Assembly (NCBI GenBank): GCA_030522415.1
Contig: CM060118.1
Location: 18,409,151 to 18,473,150 of the forward strand
DNA: 64,000 bases
Source: Channallabes apus
Taxonomy: Eukaryota; Chordata; Actinopteri; Siluriformes; Clariidae
Direction of reading: 5' to 3'
A program made the position numbers and the translations under genes. The notes under the pieces are model-generated. The model searched no databases and was not told where the DNA came from. It saw nothing but the letters and a program-made list of their open reading frames with translations. Shown piece after piece: positions 11,064 to 23,600 of this stretch (position 1 is the first letter of the stretch; each line of letters begins with the position of its first letter).

Positions 11064-11545
11064 TTAATTCCATTTGTCAGCTTCTTCACTTTTGCCATCC
11101 TTATAGGAGATAAAGCTTTCAGCTGGCTCCCATGTGTTTTTCCATTTTGCACCACTGAAAGATAAAAATACATAAACTAGGCTAATTGGCTCATAGAGAA
11201 ATATTTTATGCAACAAAGTACTGGTTCATCAAGGCATCTATACAGCTTCGTCTTTAATAGCTTTATAGATTATTTTCATGGTAGACTTATACAGAATAGA
11301 ACAACTTACCATAGTGAGCAAGGCATCCACTTGATTCTGACTTCATTTTGACCCTTAAGGTTTTAAATAATAGAAAAGAGAGAAATGAGAACAAGCCCAT
11401 AATCCACAGCTTGGCCAAAAAAACAAAGTTGGTGTTGACATTGAATTAAAAAAAAAAAAAAAAAAAAACCCGAAAGAGCCATTGACTCCAATTATTCCAG
11501 TTTTTAAATATGCTGGCAACAACTCTTTAAACCATACCTGATGCA

Positions 11546-11621
<76 letters not shown>

Positions 11622-14600
11622 TGTATTATAATAAACCTTTATCTGTACATTGATAAACTGTTGATAAACAGAACCATATCTTTGTTTTATCCCCCGGAGA
11701 ACTCAAAACCAGTCTGCCGAGATTTTGTCACAGCACCACGGAAAACTGGCTGGACAGAATTTAAAGTGCCCCGCTAGCACTACTGGAGCAGGACGTTTCC
11801 CAGTGGTAAGTGTCTGAAACTAAACTCTAACACTCGCGAGTGCGCATACCTCTTGCCCTTCTACGGCAAGCCCCGAGGGGAAAAATGCATAATTTTTTGT
11901 GAATGGTGGAGAATAAACAGTTAAAAAGGATTTTGTGTGCTCTCGTTTTTATTGTTTTTTTTAATATTACAAAGTGTTTAAGCGAACCCGGCATGAATGC
12001 TCGGTCACATTAACAAGTGTGTGGTAACTTTAATTGTAAGATGGCGGGCAAGTTGTTCGTGACGTACAACGTGGGAGCACATTATGCAAATATGTTACGT
12101 AGTAACGTGGATCCGTAACAGAGAAAAATTTTAATTGCTAGCGACTCGTTTAGGCGAATGAGAGCCGACTCTTTTTTTTTTAATAGACAAAAACTTCATT
12201 TATCGTGCATCACATATAGTGCAGATAGTTTATGTTCATATACAGCTACATGACACACTGCATGAAAGATCACATTTGAAAAAGCATAATAGGGGCACTT
12301 TAATAAAACTTTGCCAGGCGTTTCAGCTCACTTTCAGATATGTGTATGAAGTTAAACCTGCAGCATAAATTACAGTGGGGCAAAAAAGTATTTACTCAGT
12401 CACCAATTGTGCAAGTTCTCCCACTTAAAAAGATGAGAGAGGCCTGTAATTTTCATCATTCATAGGCATACCTCAACTATGAGAGACAACATAAGAAAAA
12501 AATAATCCAGAAAATCACATTGTAGGATTTTTAATGAATTAATTGGTAAAAAGTATTTGGTCACTTACAAACAAGCAAGATTTCTGGCTCTCACAGACCT
12601 GTAACTTCTTTAAGAGTCTGTTCTGTCCTCCACTCATTACCTGTATTAATGGCATCTGTTTGAACTCGTTATCAGTATAAAAGACACCTGTCCACAACCT
12701 CAAACAGTCACACTCCAAACTCCACTATGGCCAAGACCAAAGAGTTGTCAAAGGACACCAGAAACTAAATTGTGCACCAGGCTGGGAAGACTGAATATGC
12801 AGTAAATAAGCAGCTTGGTATGAAGAAATCAACTGAGGGAGCAATTATTAGAAAATGCAAGACATACAAAAACCACTGATAATCTCGCTCGATCTGGGGC
12901 TCCATGCAAGATCTCACCCCGTGGGGTAAAAATCCCAGAACCACACTGGGGGACCTAGTGCATGACCTGCAGAGAGCTGGGACTAAAGTACCAAAGGCTA
13001 CCATCAGTAACACACTGCACCGCCAGAGACTCAAATCCTGCAGTGCCAAACGTGTCCCCCTGCTTAAGCCAGTATACATGTCCAGGCCCATCTGAAGTTT
13101 GCTAGAGAGCATTTGGATGATGCAGAAGAGGATTGGGAGAATGTCAAATGGTCAGATGAAACCAAACTAGAACTTTTTGGTAAAAACTCAACTTGTAATG
13201 TTTGGAGGAAAAAGAATGCTGAGTTGCATTCAAAGAACACCATACCTACTGTGAAGCATGGGGGTGGAAACATCATGCTTTGGGGCTGTTTTTCTGCAAA
13301 GGGACCAGGAAGACTAATCCGTGTAAAGGAAAGAATGAACGGGGCCATGTATCGTGAGATTTTGAGTGAAAACTTCCTTCCATCAGCAAGAGCATTGAAG
13401 ATGAAATGTGGCTCTGTCTTTCAGCATGACAATGATTCCAAACACACCGCCCAGGACAAAAAGGAGTGGCTGTGTAAAAAGCATTTCAATGTCCTGGAGT
13501 GGACTAGCCAGTGTCCAGATCTCAACCCTTTGAAGGGAGCTGAAAGTCTGTGTTGCCGAGCAACAGCCCCAAAACATCACTGCTCTAGAGGAGATCTGCA
13601 TGGAGAAATGGGTCAAAATACCAGCAACAGAGTGTGAAAACCTTGTAAAGACTTAAAGAAAACGTTTGACCTCTGTCATTGCCAACATACATAACCAAGT
13701 ATTGAAATGAAATTTTTTTTTATTGACCAAATACTTATTTTTCCACCATAATTTGCAAATAAATACTTTAAATATCCTACAATGTGATTTTCTGGATTTT
13801 TTTCTTATTTTGTCTCTCATAGTTGACGTATACGTATGATGAAAATTACAGGCCTCTCATTTTTTTAAGTGGGAGAACTTGCACAATTGGTGGTTGACTA
13901 AATACTTTTTTGCCTCACTGTAAATGAACAAAATGTTGAGTAGAAGTGAAACTACAGGCAGTTAAGTGCCAGATTATTTCACGGCATCTAGAGCTTTTTG
14001 GACGAATATAGTGTCTTTTCATTTGAGACGGGCATGCCTTTACATATCACTTAACAGTCAATGCGACAGTTTACCATGTATAGAGTATACAGAAGACACA
14101 GAAACGACAGAAATGCATCTACAAGCCGCCACAATCCTTACAAAACACAAACAAAAGCACGACATAAAAAAATAAATACGCAAGGAGACTTGAAAACCGG
14201 AACAATGAATGGACAATTAATGTGTTTATTGTAGCCGCAGTAAGTTTAAAACCAGTTTGGCTCACATGTTCCAAAACCATGGCAATAATAACAATCAGTG
14301 CTGTGAAGCACCAAATTGAGATGAAACATGGGTCATTAACGCCAACATATCCGTAACAGTCCGAGGTGAGGACATGTAAAATACGCAATCTGAGAGCACT
14401 TAAATCAAAATGTTGAGTAGAAGTGAAGCTATGAGCAGTTGTCACAGCATCACACAAAACTGGCTAGACAGAATTTAATATAATTTTTGCTTCACTTATG
14501 TGTACCCCGCCTAGTGCCCGAAGTCTCCTGGGATAGGCTCCAGGTCCCCCGCGACCCTGAACACAGGATTAAGCGGTATAGAAAATGAATGAATTAATTA

Positions 14601-17600
14601 TGTGTGGCCTGGCAGTGTATTTCACATTAACTAATGTTTAAAGTTAGCCATGATAAATGCTTTAAAGAAGAGACCAACAAAATCTATTTCAATGACAACG
14701 TGTAGCTCAATGTGTGTCATTTTCAATTTTAAGGTCATTATTTTAACAGTGCCAACATCTTCAAGGATCCAACCCATCCAGGACACAATTCCCGAGAGCT
14801 ATAAAACAAATTTTGTTGCATCACCCCAAATAAAAAAAAAAAAGTCTCCATATCTGTATCCTTATATTGTTCTCTACGCATTTTAGAATATTTTCTCCAT
14901 TCATTTTCTTAAATGTCACCAACCTTTGTATTTCTCCATCTAAGAATTTTCTCAACAGGAAACACACCATTGTATATGTCATGACTGCAATCTGCAAAAA
15001 AAAAAAAAAAAAGATCATATTCAGAACTTTCTAAATAGCTCATATTTCATAATGTCAGATCTCTTTCTAATGCAAAACATTTACCTGACATTTTTCGTTT
15101 CCTTGAAAGTGAATTTAATCCTTTTGGCAAGTCTTCCTCTGCACTGGATGAACCTTCATCACACTCCACACTGTCGATTCTATGCGCATTCAATGACTTG
15201 GTCCACTTTTCCGCTGCCCGTTTTTTGCTAGAAGCAGTTGGAAAACCTGAATCTTCTGTCTTATTATCTGACTGCCTCACACTTACACTTGATTCAGTCC
15301 CTGAACTAGAAGCTTGGCAATCCATAAGTTCGGTACGTCCATTCGACACATAGTCTTTAATTAACATGGGAGCACTCATGGTTGTGTATGCAGATGGTTT
15401 ATAAGAGCTCCGTGTTTGTGGTGTGGGTTCCACAACTGAGGGAACGTTCGTGGATTGTGACACAGATTTCAATCGGTTTTCATCATTAAGCAAAAAGGAG
15501 CCTTTAGGGAATAATGCAGCTTCCAGCTGAGCATCTGAAATTCTCTCCAAGCGAACCTCCAGTTTGGTCTTTAGCTCTTTGGGCACTGTAAATGAATGTG
15601 AAGGGCTTGGATGGTTTTGTTGAGCAATCTCAGAAACATGACCATGGACATGGATCCTCTTGTGTATGTTCCAGCCACACCGAGTAGCAAACATGTGATC
15701 ACAAAGATAGCACTTGTATGGAAATGGCTTCTTCAGTGCAGGGGATGCATGTCGATTGTGAATCTTCAGAGTCCTCGGGCTGCTAAATGTCTGTCCACAC
15801 CTGGTGCACTTGTGCTTGCTGCAGCACTTGTGGTTCTTAAATTCCGTCCTTTCCTGGAACTTTGTCCCACAGTCTAAGCAGGTGTGCAGACATGAAGCCT
15901 CCGGTGAATTCTTTTTTGGCTCACTTTGCTGCGCTGAAGTGGAGTATCTGAAGCCTGAAGTACAGCACAAGCAAGGTTTGTTGCTGCTCAGGAGATGCCT
16001 ATCACGGAGTGTATGTGGTAGACCGTTGCTTTCTGTGGATAAACTCTTTTTTTGCATGTACTTTTTCTTTGAAACCGCTGCCCCCGTTTCTTGTGACCTC
16101 TTATTCAAAATGATAATGCCTGCGCTAGACAATGGTTGCTGGGGTCTGACCACTGAAATTGCTTTGGCTGAAGGGCTAGGCAACTCTTGGGTCTCTGTGG
16201 AAGATGATTGATGCTCTGGGACATTCTGAGTTGGAGATGTACAATCACTTTTAGATCTAGGTTCTAAATGGGTCATCTGGGCCTTAGTTTCTGTAAAAAC
16301 ACAGAAGCAAACAAACACATTAATTAAAAAATATATATTTTATTTAAATTTTAACATCGACATCACCGCCATGTAAACTGAACAACTCTGATCACCAACT
16401 ATATACCAGTAAACTGGCGACTGGCTCATGGGCACCCAATGCCAGCATTTGGTGCCACCCAAGGGCAGATTTTCTCACAGCAAAGCCTATGCAGTGTTAA
16501 AAAAAGGATTTGCAAGAAATGATAGAAAAATCACCAGAACAAATTTACCACCGATGACCACACATGGAGCCCTGCAGGCAATTTCACCAACCAAGTTCAC
16601 CAACCCAGCCTTCAAACTCCCCAGATGCCAATCCAATTGAGCATCCATGGGATGCCATGGGCAAACAAGTCTGTTCCACGGAGGCCCCACCTCGCACCTC
16701 AATGATAGAACACATCTTGATTCAAACATACATCTACTCTCCTAAAACCATGTGGAAACATGCATTTTGGTCTGATGAGGCCAACATTGACCTTTTTTCA
16801 ACCAGAATTGCAAAAGATATGTTTGGCGCAAAAACATCAAAGCACATCAATCAAAGAACACTATTACTAGCATGACACTATGCATGTTACACTCGTAATC
16901 TGACAATCTGATCATTTTGATTCATACACTTTCTAAAATTTCATACACATTTCCATAATTTTGAAAGTTCTTTAAAGCTGTGTTGCAACAATTGTAATAT
17001 AATGTATCTGTATAATGCTACACTGATGCACTAATCCCAGTGTTTCATTAGTTCTTGGATATCATTAAGGTAGACACTTTTCTCAGTATGCCGGAGTCAT
17101 TATCACACTGCCTGCTTCATGTCTGAAATGCTGGCTCCCAGGAACTCCCCTAATGGCCCAAACCTCTTTCAAAGACATACAGCCTGTCATAAAACAGTTG
17201 CACTATTCACAATGTTTGACTGTGGTTAGGCATCTCATAATCATATTGTGCTTGAAGTCTTCTGTAAATGTCAGTTGGTTTTATGCTTTCACACTTGAAA
17301 AATTTCATCAATTCCTGGTTTGACTTGAACACCACATTTATTTATTTATCAATCATTAAATTTTTTTACGTAGTAAGACTCTAAAGTTTTACCAGGTCTT
17401 TCTGAAGTTGCTTGTTCAGGAACTGATACGCTGTCCAGTCTGGTATCCGTTTCCTCAACCCTGGTATCTTCAGATATTTGCACTTCACCCTACAACAATA
17501 ATGGTTTTCACACATGTACTTTTGCACATGTTTAAATGTTTAGGGGACATGAGGCAGACTGGCAAAATGGCTAAAACCTAATTAGTACTGCAATTCAAAA

Positions 17601-18384
17601 TCAAGATTTACTAATTGTAAATGGAATAAATGCATACACTTCTTGAAGCATAAGAACCAAAAGCACATGCCGTGTCGTTTCATTCATGGAAAACTACAAT
17701 ACTGATTAAATTATCTAATCAAACAAAAATAAAAAAATTTGAGTACATGCAGACTAGTTGTCCAAACACAAACAAAAATGATTCACGATTCCCCAAGTGT
17801 GTCTCAGTAGAGATTAGGAGTCATATTTTAAAAGGGTTCCAATCTGGCAAGGGAAAAAAAGCAGGTGTAAATACAGAGCCATCAAGGGTTTCCCCCAGAG
17901 AGCTCACCACAGAGTCTTTAAGGCTGGCTTTTCTTGAAAATAAGTCATGTATGAAAAAACTGCAACCCCCAGATAGTTTAATCAACACACATACACAAAC
18001 TCCCCTTGAATTAAAGCTGAAAACTTTTCCCTTATAGACCCAGTTCAATGTGCAGTGTTGCAGTGTATATGGGAAATACCTTACCTTGCTTTCTGTACTT
18101 TCAAGAATCATAGTACTCTGCTGGGACACCACCATTTCATCTTCTTCTGTTTTGAAAATCACTTGAGTCGTCTGACTTCTGACATTAGGCTCTGCTTGCT
18201 GCTTTTCTCTCTGTTTCTCTAACTCCTTCTTCAGGTCGTCAATTTCCATCCAGCTGCGAGAGACCTCCATCCTCGTCTCCAACAGGACATCAGCAAAAGC
18301 CTTCACAATCTCAGACGTCGTCTTTAGCATGAGTGCTTCGACGACTGTCCGAAATTTGGCAGATATAGGGTCTTCCACCTCCAT
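11064..18384 (-). CDS. C2H2 zinc-finger and chromodomain protein, 601 aa
   Basis: Six coding exons join in phase: 18384-18085, 17489-17393, 16290-15085, 14991-14924, 11353-11310 and 11154-11064 (602 codons with stop). Residues 1-65 form a helical/coiled-coil head ([20 protein letters not shown]... then [13 protein letters not shown]) shared by many teleost zinc-finger proteins. Residues 270-346 hold three zinc fingers: CLDC...H..C (third ligand His, last Cys), CTRC...H...H and CYLC...H...H. A Ser-rich stretch follows. Residues 544-589, split over the last three exons, form a chromodomain: [11 protein letters not shown], then [12 protein letters not shown], then [12 protein letters not shown]1-type chromodomains read methyl-lysine on histone tails; here Phe545 and Trp566 fit two cage positions, while a Cys-containing insert (PCSLCGAKW) replaces the usual third. 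I infer a nuclear DNA-binding chromatin regulator. The exon 4 donor (aag/gttggt) is weak; without it the protein would end four residues later and lose the chromodomain. Confidence 0.82.
11547..11619. repeat. (TA)n microsatellite
   Basis: About 36 uninterrupted TA units, inside intron 4 of the zinc-finger/chromodomain gene. Confidence 0.98.
11765..12299. mobile_element. TTAA-flanked DNA element, 535 bp (piggyBac/Kolobok-like)
   Basis: Begins agtgcccc and ends gcataataggggcact, with TTAA immediately on both sides (11761-11764 and 12300-12303). Its right part (from about 12010) is closely similar to the element at 26921-27610. A related flank without the insertion is seen at about 14436-14486, where the same flanking words run through a single TTAA. 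TTAA duplications belong to piggyBac and Kolobok; no transposase is present, so it is non-autonomous. Confidence 0.75.
12373..13920 (+). mobile_element. Tc1-like transposon with degenerate transposase
   Basis: 1548 bp between TA dinucleotides (12371-12372 and 13921-13922). The inverted repeats exceed 150 bp (cagtggggcaaaaaagtatt at the left, complement at the right) and contain internal direct repeats. Confidence 0.9.
12904..13637 (+). pseudogene. Degenerate Tc1 transposase
   Basis: Pieces in more than one frame. 12904-13095 is the HTH linker region and 13113-13637 the catalytic region, with [23 protein letters not shown] and a broken third motif (CPDLNPLKG) after which the frame shifts. The frame also changes near 13090-13110. 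The product would lack the third catalytic acid, so this copy is dead. Confidence 0.85.
14500..14597 (+). repeat. LINE-type 3' tail fragment (L2-like)
   Basis: Contains gaagtctcctgggataggct, ccccgcgaccctga and taagcggtatagaaaatgaa, a tail found at many fish L2-type and related SINE copies. Only the 3' end is present, in intron 4 of the zinc-finger/chromodomain gene. Confidence 0.65.
16428..16870 (+). repeat. Rearranged Tc1-like fragments
   Basis: Short transposase-derived pieces: [17 protein letters not shown] (about 16620-16670) and [16 protein letters not shown] (about 16765-16810). They are out of natural order, since the first-Asp motif lies after the third-acid motif. An old internal scramble, in intron 2 of the zinc-finger/chromodomain gene. 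Same family as the fragments at 40564-41377. Confidence 0.65.
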
Positions 18385-19039
18385 GATGTTTGCTTTGTAG
18401 CAGAGAACAAAGAAGGAAAAAAAGGATTTATTTCACATCTTAACGTGGGGAACCAATAGCTATACACACACAAAACATTATTAAATATATATTAAAAACC
18501 ATTTATATATATAATAAATAAAAATAGTGGCACTGAGGCACTGACTTAAATCAATGCAAAAGTGATCACATTAGTGTAACTGAAGTGGTGAGACTTATTC
18601 ACCACGATCCATATAATCTAGTCAGTGGTAACCTTCGTCCCTGTGTATTAATGGATGGACTAGAAAGTGGCAAATTGTTTAAAGCAAGAGATTAGCCAGT
18701 CAACAACTTGTTTGCCGGTTTGCATCCTTTGCAAATACTTTGACATTGTTACCAAAAAGACACCTTGTTATTTCTGTACCATCTCGTTTTTCTGTGATAC
18801 CGTAGGTTATATGTAGAATGCCCATGGACAGAAAGAAGAACGTTAGCGCTCATTGTAATGAAGAACACGTCTCACAAGGAGCCCTTTAAAATCACACACA
18901 CTGGAGGGAAACTAGATGCTGCTAGTTTTGCTACGAAACTGCTCCTGTTGCTACGACAGCGGATTCTTTAAACATCTCATGTTGTCTACCTGAAAGAAAA
19001 GTCACACACATAAATACAAAAATGTTGGGAATAACTCAC

Positions 19040-19180
19040 CCCACGAGAATTTGCGTGTATTGATCGAGCCCTTCGTGGATGTCTCGGCCCGCTAAGAATT
19101 TTTCAAGAGTGCTGTGTGCAACTCGTGAAGGGTCCGGGGAGAAACACCATACACACGCAGTTCCGGCTAGGGAAAGCTAG
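19040..19180 (-). promoter_or_regulatory. Candidate untranslated first exon and promoter of the zinc-finger/chromodomain gene
   Basis: On the minus strand a strong donor (ggg/gtgagt at 19040-19038) ends a GC- and CpG-richer patch upstream of the coding start at 18384. A plausible acceptor (ctctgctacaaag/c) lies just before the ATG. No TATA box is obvious. Confidence 0.45.
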
Positions 19181-20544
19181 CGGTCTACATAGCAAGTATT
19201 TAGAGCTAGATCTGAATTTAGATACAAATTAGTACATAAACATGTTTAAAATATATTTCTACTGAGAAGAACGCGGTGATAGTTTCTGTTTTTCACTTTA
19301 CATGGTCATTACATTTAAGCAGTGCTGAAGCGAAAGGTGCCAGCAAAATGTTCGTTAGAAATAATGCAGCATTCAACACTGAATGTATGTAAAAATAAAT
19401 AAATAAATAAATAAACCAGGGGGGGGGGGGCAACAATGAATGGATTAAAATAATAAAATAAAGGGGGGGGGGGGGGTGTCCACCACACCTGAGTGCATCT
19501 CACTTGAAAATCCTGACACCATGCTCCATCTTCTGTAACACGTATCATGTGTAAGGTTGCAGGGAGCCTGGATCCTGTCCCAGTGATCTCAAGCACAAGG
19601 GAGGGATGTGAACCCATCACAGGGCGCAAGACTCATACATACACAGAATAATACAACCAGATCATACACTTCTTGGTGATATACTGTATGTAATGTATGT
19701 AAATGTAATAACCTGTATAAATGTAGGCCAAAGTATGGCAGTAAATGCAGTAATGAAATAATACTGGTCAGTTTTAACTGGGAACAAAAGGTGGGTATTT
19801 TTGTACCACTATTAAAAATCAAAACAAATGTCCTTTTTAAACTTTGGCATACGATATTATGAGATAAATAACACTATTTTACATTTGAGTATTCATTATA
19901 GTCAAAATAATCCAGGAATTAGGCTTTTTAAATAAATTTTTTTTTAATTAGTTGCAGGAGCTCAGGCTAATGAGAACTACAGCCCATAAATAGCAAACAG
20001 AAGTTAAAAACTTGTAATGTTCACAATATATTATGTTGATAAATAGATCCATCACTTTATCGGGTGATAATATATGGATTATTAAGGACTTATAATCATC
20101 TATAAGGGGGTGGCCATTTTGGACATTTAACATTAAATGAACACAACAGGAAAGTTAATTAGTTTCATAAAAAAAAAATCAATAATCATAAATAACTTTT
20201 TTTCTTAGTTACTGTTTTAAATTCCATGCATTAAAATCTCTATCATCACAGTATAAAAAAAAATCTATACACCTATTTTTGGTTAAATCTGTGATCAGCT
20301 GCGTCAAAGTATTGCCCATTCAAGTCTTAACCCTGCCCCTCCCCCACAAGGTAGTCATAGCACCCTTGTCCCCAAAATATTCAGTTATCAATCATAAACA
20401 GATTTTCTGTTTCAGACATTTCCTTTGTGGAAATCATTTGTGCTTTTTATGGAATTCTTACAATAATAGCACCTTAATTTAAGATGAATGCACTTAAACC
20501 TAGGAAAGCAAAAACATGCTCAACTCATGTTTCACAGATATAAA
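19181..20544. other. Intergenic between urb2 3' end and the zinc-finger gene; low-complexity tracts
   Basis: No coding signal. Includes (AAAT)n at about 19392-19415, poly-G runs at about 19419-19430 and 19463-19476, and a weak LINE-tail-like patch at about 19495-19625. Confidence 0.5.
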
Positions 20545-20550
20545 TTTATT
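20545..20550 (-). promoter_or_regulatory. Candidate polyadenylation signal of urb2
   Basis: AATAAA on the minus strand, about 78 bases after the urb2 stop codon. Confidence 0.55.
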
Positions 20551-20627
20551 TCTCCTCCACTTGTTATCAGTGTCAAAAAACAGTAATAAAAACATAATTC
20601 ATACAAACATATTTGTTAACAATGAGG

Positions 20628-23600
20628 TTAAACAGTGTACTTCTCTTCCCCTTGCCTTTGGGATTTGTGGTAATGTGTGTAGTTTTTATAGAGCTCACTA
20701 AATACTTCCTTAACACCCATTTGCAATGTCCTGTTCAAGAACTTTATGTCCTGTTCAACACACCGGTCGAGGATGCAGTAGATGCCTTCTGTCAGATGTG
20801 TTTTGATTTCTGGTCGAAGTGTCACCTTCACATATTAAAGAAAGAAGCATTGCCATCATTGCTGGTGCAGTAAAATATTATAAGCAGAACGCCAGTAATG
20901 TACGTTAATACAGTGCAAAAGTTTTCTTACCCCTTGAACGTATTGTATTTTATTGGGATTTTATGTGATAGACCAACACAAAGTAGCACATAATTGTTAA
21001 GTGGAAGGTAAATGATACATGCTTCTTAAAAATTTTAACAATTAAATATCTAAAAAGTGTTGCACGTATTTGTGTTCAGCCCCCATAAGTCAATATTTTG
21101 TAGAATATGGAAAGCCGTTTTAACATTTAATGGCAAAAGTTGACTATCCGGAATGAACCTTAGAGATATCAACAACATATTTTTGACTAGTTGTAATTGC
21201 ATTCTGACATGTCAAAATGACAGTTAGAGATGTCTGTAATTCAGTTTTGAAGAGTCAAAAATTTAATTACAGATATCTGCAATGACGTCACTGAAACTGA
21301 TATTCGACTCGTCGCACATTCTAAATGACAAATACAGATATCTATAACTGAGTTTTGCCTAGGCAGAATTACAGTTAAAGATATCCTAAACGTCATTTTG
21401 ACTCGCCAGCATTGTTGTGTCCGACGTTGCTCATGAAAGGCTTCCCATTGGATATTTGCCCAGCAGACAAATTATTTGAACAGTTAGCAAAAGAAATGAC
21501 GGTCGCTGTTATAGACAAAATTATTAGAAAATGCCATGAAATAGAACGCGTACACAGTCAAGGAATTTATGGGGAACGAGAGCTTCGTTCACATGAGAGT
21601 TGTGGGAGAAATTTACGTTTTATTGAACAAAAACTACATGTTCCTCCTCCTGCTGTTCCGACATGCTCAATATACACAAACAAATTTAGCCTATCCTCTG
21701 GGTTGACCAGTAAGCCGCTCCCGCAATATCAAACCCGTCCTCCTATTTGCCGTAACGTCTGACACAATAACACATATCTGCAACGTTATTTTGCCTAGTC
21801 AAAACTCTATATTCAAGATATCTGTAATTACAATTTGACTAGGCAGAATGAAAATTAAAGATATCTCTCATTTGAGATATCTCTAATCAAAATTTATTTA
21901 AAGATATCTATAATTTGATAAGAGATATCTGATTCTAAATTATGTCTATTCACAATTCCTGTTGGAGATATCTACAATTTCATTCTGACTAGTGACAATA
22001 CAAGTTCAAGATATCTATAATCCAGTTTTGACTAGTCAAAATAGAATTTAAGATATCTAAAAAGGACATTATAAATATCTTTAATTGAGGGGAGTTGATG
22101 ATATCTTGAATTGGAATTGTGCCTAGTCAGAATTAAATTGTAGATATATCTAACAGGAATTATGGATAGTCATAATTTACTTGTAGATATCCACATTCCA
22201 CAATATGGATATCTACAACTGAGTTAAAGATATCTGTAAAGTGAAACTCCATAGATATGAATGGGAAAAGTGACGTCATTCGTCCTAGGAAGAACTACGT
22301 TGTGGATATCTGGAATGACTATTGTTGATAGGAGGAATGCCATTGTGGATATCTGAAATGTTCATTTTGCCTAGGAAACACTGAATTACGGATATCTGTA
22401 ATACATATCCAGACTTGCCATTAAATGTTAAAACGGCTTGCCATAGTAGAACAACGGCAAGTCTTCTGGGGTATGTGTCTACTAGCTTTGAACATCTAGA
22501 GAGTGAAATGTTTGCCCATTCTTCTTTGCAAACTTGCTCAGGCCCAGTCAGATTGGATGGAGAGCATCTGTAAACAGCAATTTTCAAGTCTTGTCCAAGA
22601 TTCTCAAGTGGATTTATGTCTGGACTTAGACTGGGCCATTCTAACACATGAATATGCTTTGATCTAAACCATTCCATTGTAGCTTTGGCTGTTTAGGTTC
22701 TGTTTGGAAGGTGATCATCTGGCCCAGTCTCAATGTCTTTTGCAGACTCTAACAGGTGTTCTTCTAAGATTGCCCTGTATTTGGATCCACCAATCTTTCC
22801 ATCAACTCTGACCAGCTTTCCTGTCCCTGCTCAAGAAAAGCATCCCTACCACATGATGTTTCATTATGGGGATGGTATGTTTAGGGTGATGTGCAGTGTT
22901 GATTGCATTTAGACCAAAAATTTCAGTCTGACCAGAGCATCTCTTTCACGCTGTGTTCCCCACATGGCATGTCGTACACTGCAAGTGGGACATCTTGGAG
23001 TCCCCGTTATTGTTCTTAGTCCCTGCCACAGGCTCCTAGAGTCACTCTGTTGAAGCTGTGACTCTAGTTTTCTCCCGTAGCGCTGATTCACCTTTTTCAC
23101 CTTTTTAACAATGGACCAGTGTCCTTTCGCCCCTGGTGGGGCAGATGATGTGCTGATAAAAGTTCGGCGCTGCGCGTTTGAGGTTGGCACTATTAAAGTC
23201 CCCCGCCACAATGAGCGCAGCGTCCCGGTGTTGTGTCTGGTGCTGTGTGAGTGCCTCATGCAGCTCGCATAAGGCAGTTTCAGTGTCCGCTTGTGGTGGT
23301 ATGTAAACGGCACTGATTATGACCGATGTGAACTCCCGTGGAAGATAAAAAGGACGATGGACAGTAGTTCCAGGTTTGGTGTGCAGGAGCGTGTAAGAGG
23401 AACAACGCTCGCGCTGTTGCACCAGCTGTTGTTCACCATTAAGCACACGCCGCCTCCCCTTGACTTCCCCGAGTCCCGCGTCCTGTCCATGCGGTGAACC
23501 GAGAAAAACTTGGCTGGTTGTATGGCGTGGTCTGGCACCGCTGGGTTCAGCCATGTCTCGGTGAAGCAGAGAAGGTTGCAGTCCCGAATGTCTCTCTGGA

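Noticed and set aside
14821..15018. Minus-strand frame reading through exon 4 of the zinc-finger gene ([16 protein letters not shown])
   Set aside because: The alternative frame that is in phase with exon 3 yields the chromodomain start and joins to the next exons, so this frame is a shadow.
19315..19629. Minus-strand open frame of 104 codons
   Set aside because: Runs through poly-G and AAAT repeats, giving poly-Pro and Leu/Tyr repeats; chance frame.
21160..22400. Regularly recurring GATATC units, resembling a CRISPR array at first glance
   Set aside because: Spacing is irregular, the repeat unit is only 6-8 bases, the host is a vertebrate, and inverted ends with a target duplication explain the block as a DNA element.
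22909..23313. A host gene on the minus strand near 23 kb
   Set aside because: The motifs are LINE endonuclease and linker pieces joined to Tc1 sequence; no host protein is needed.
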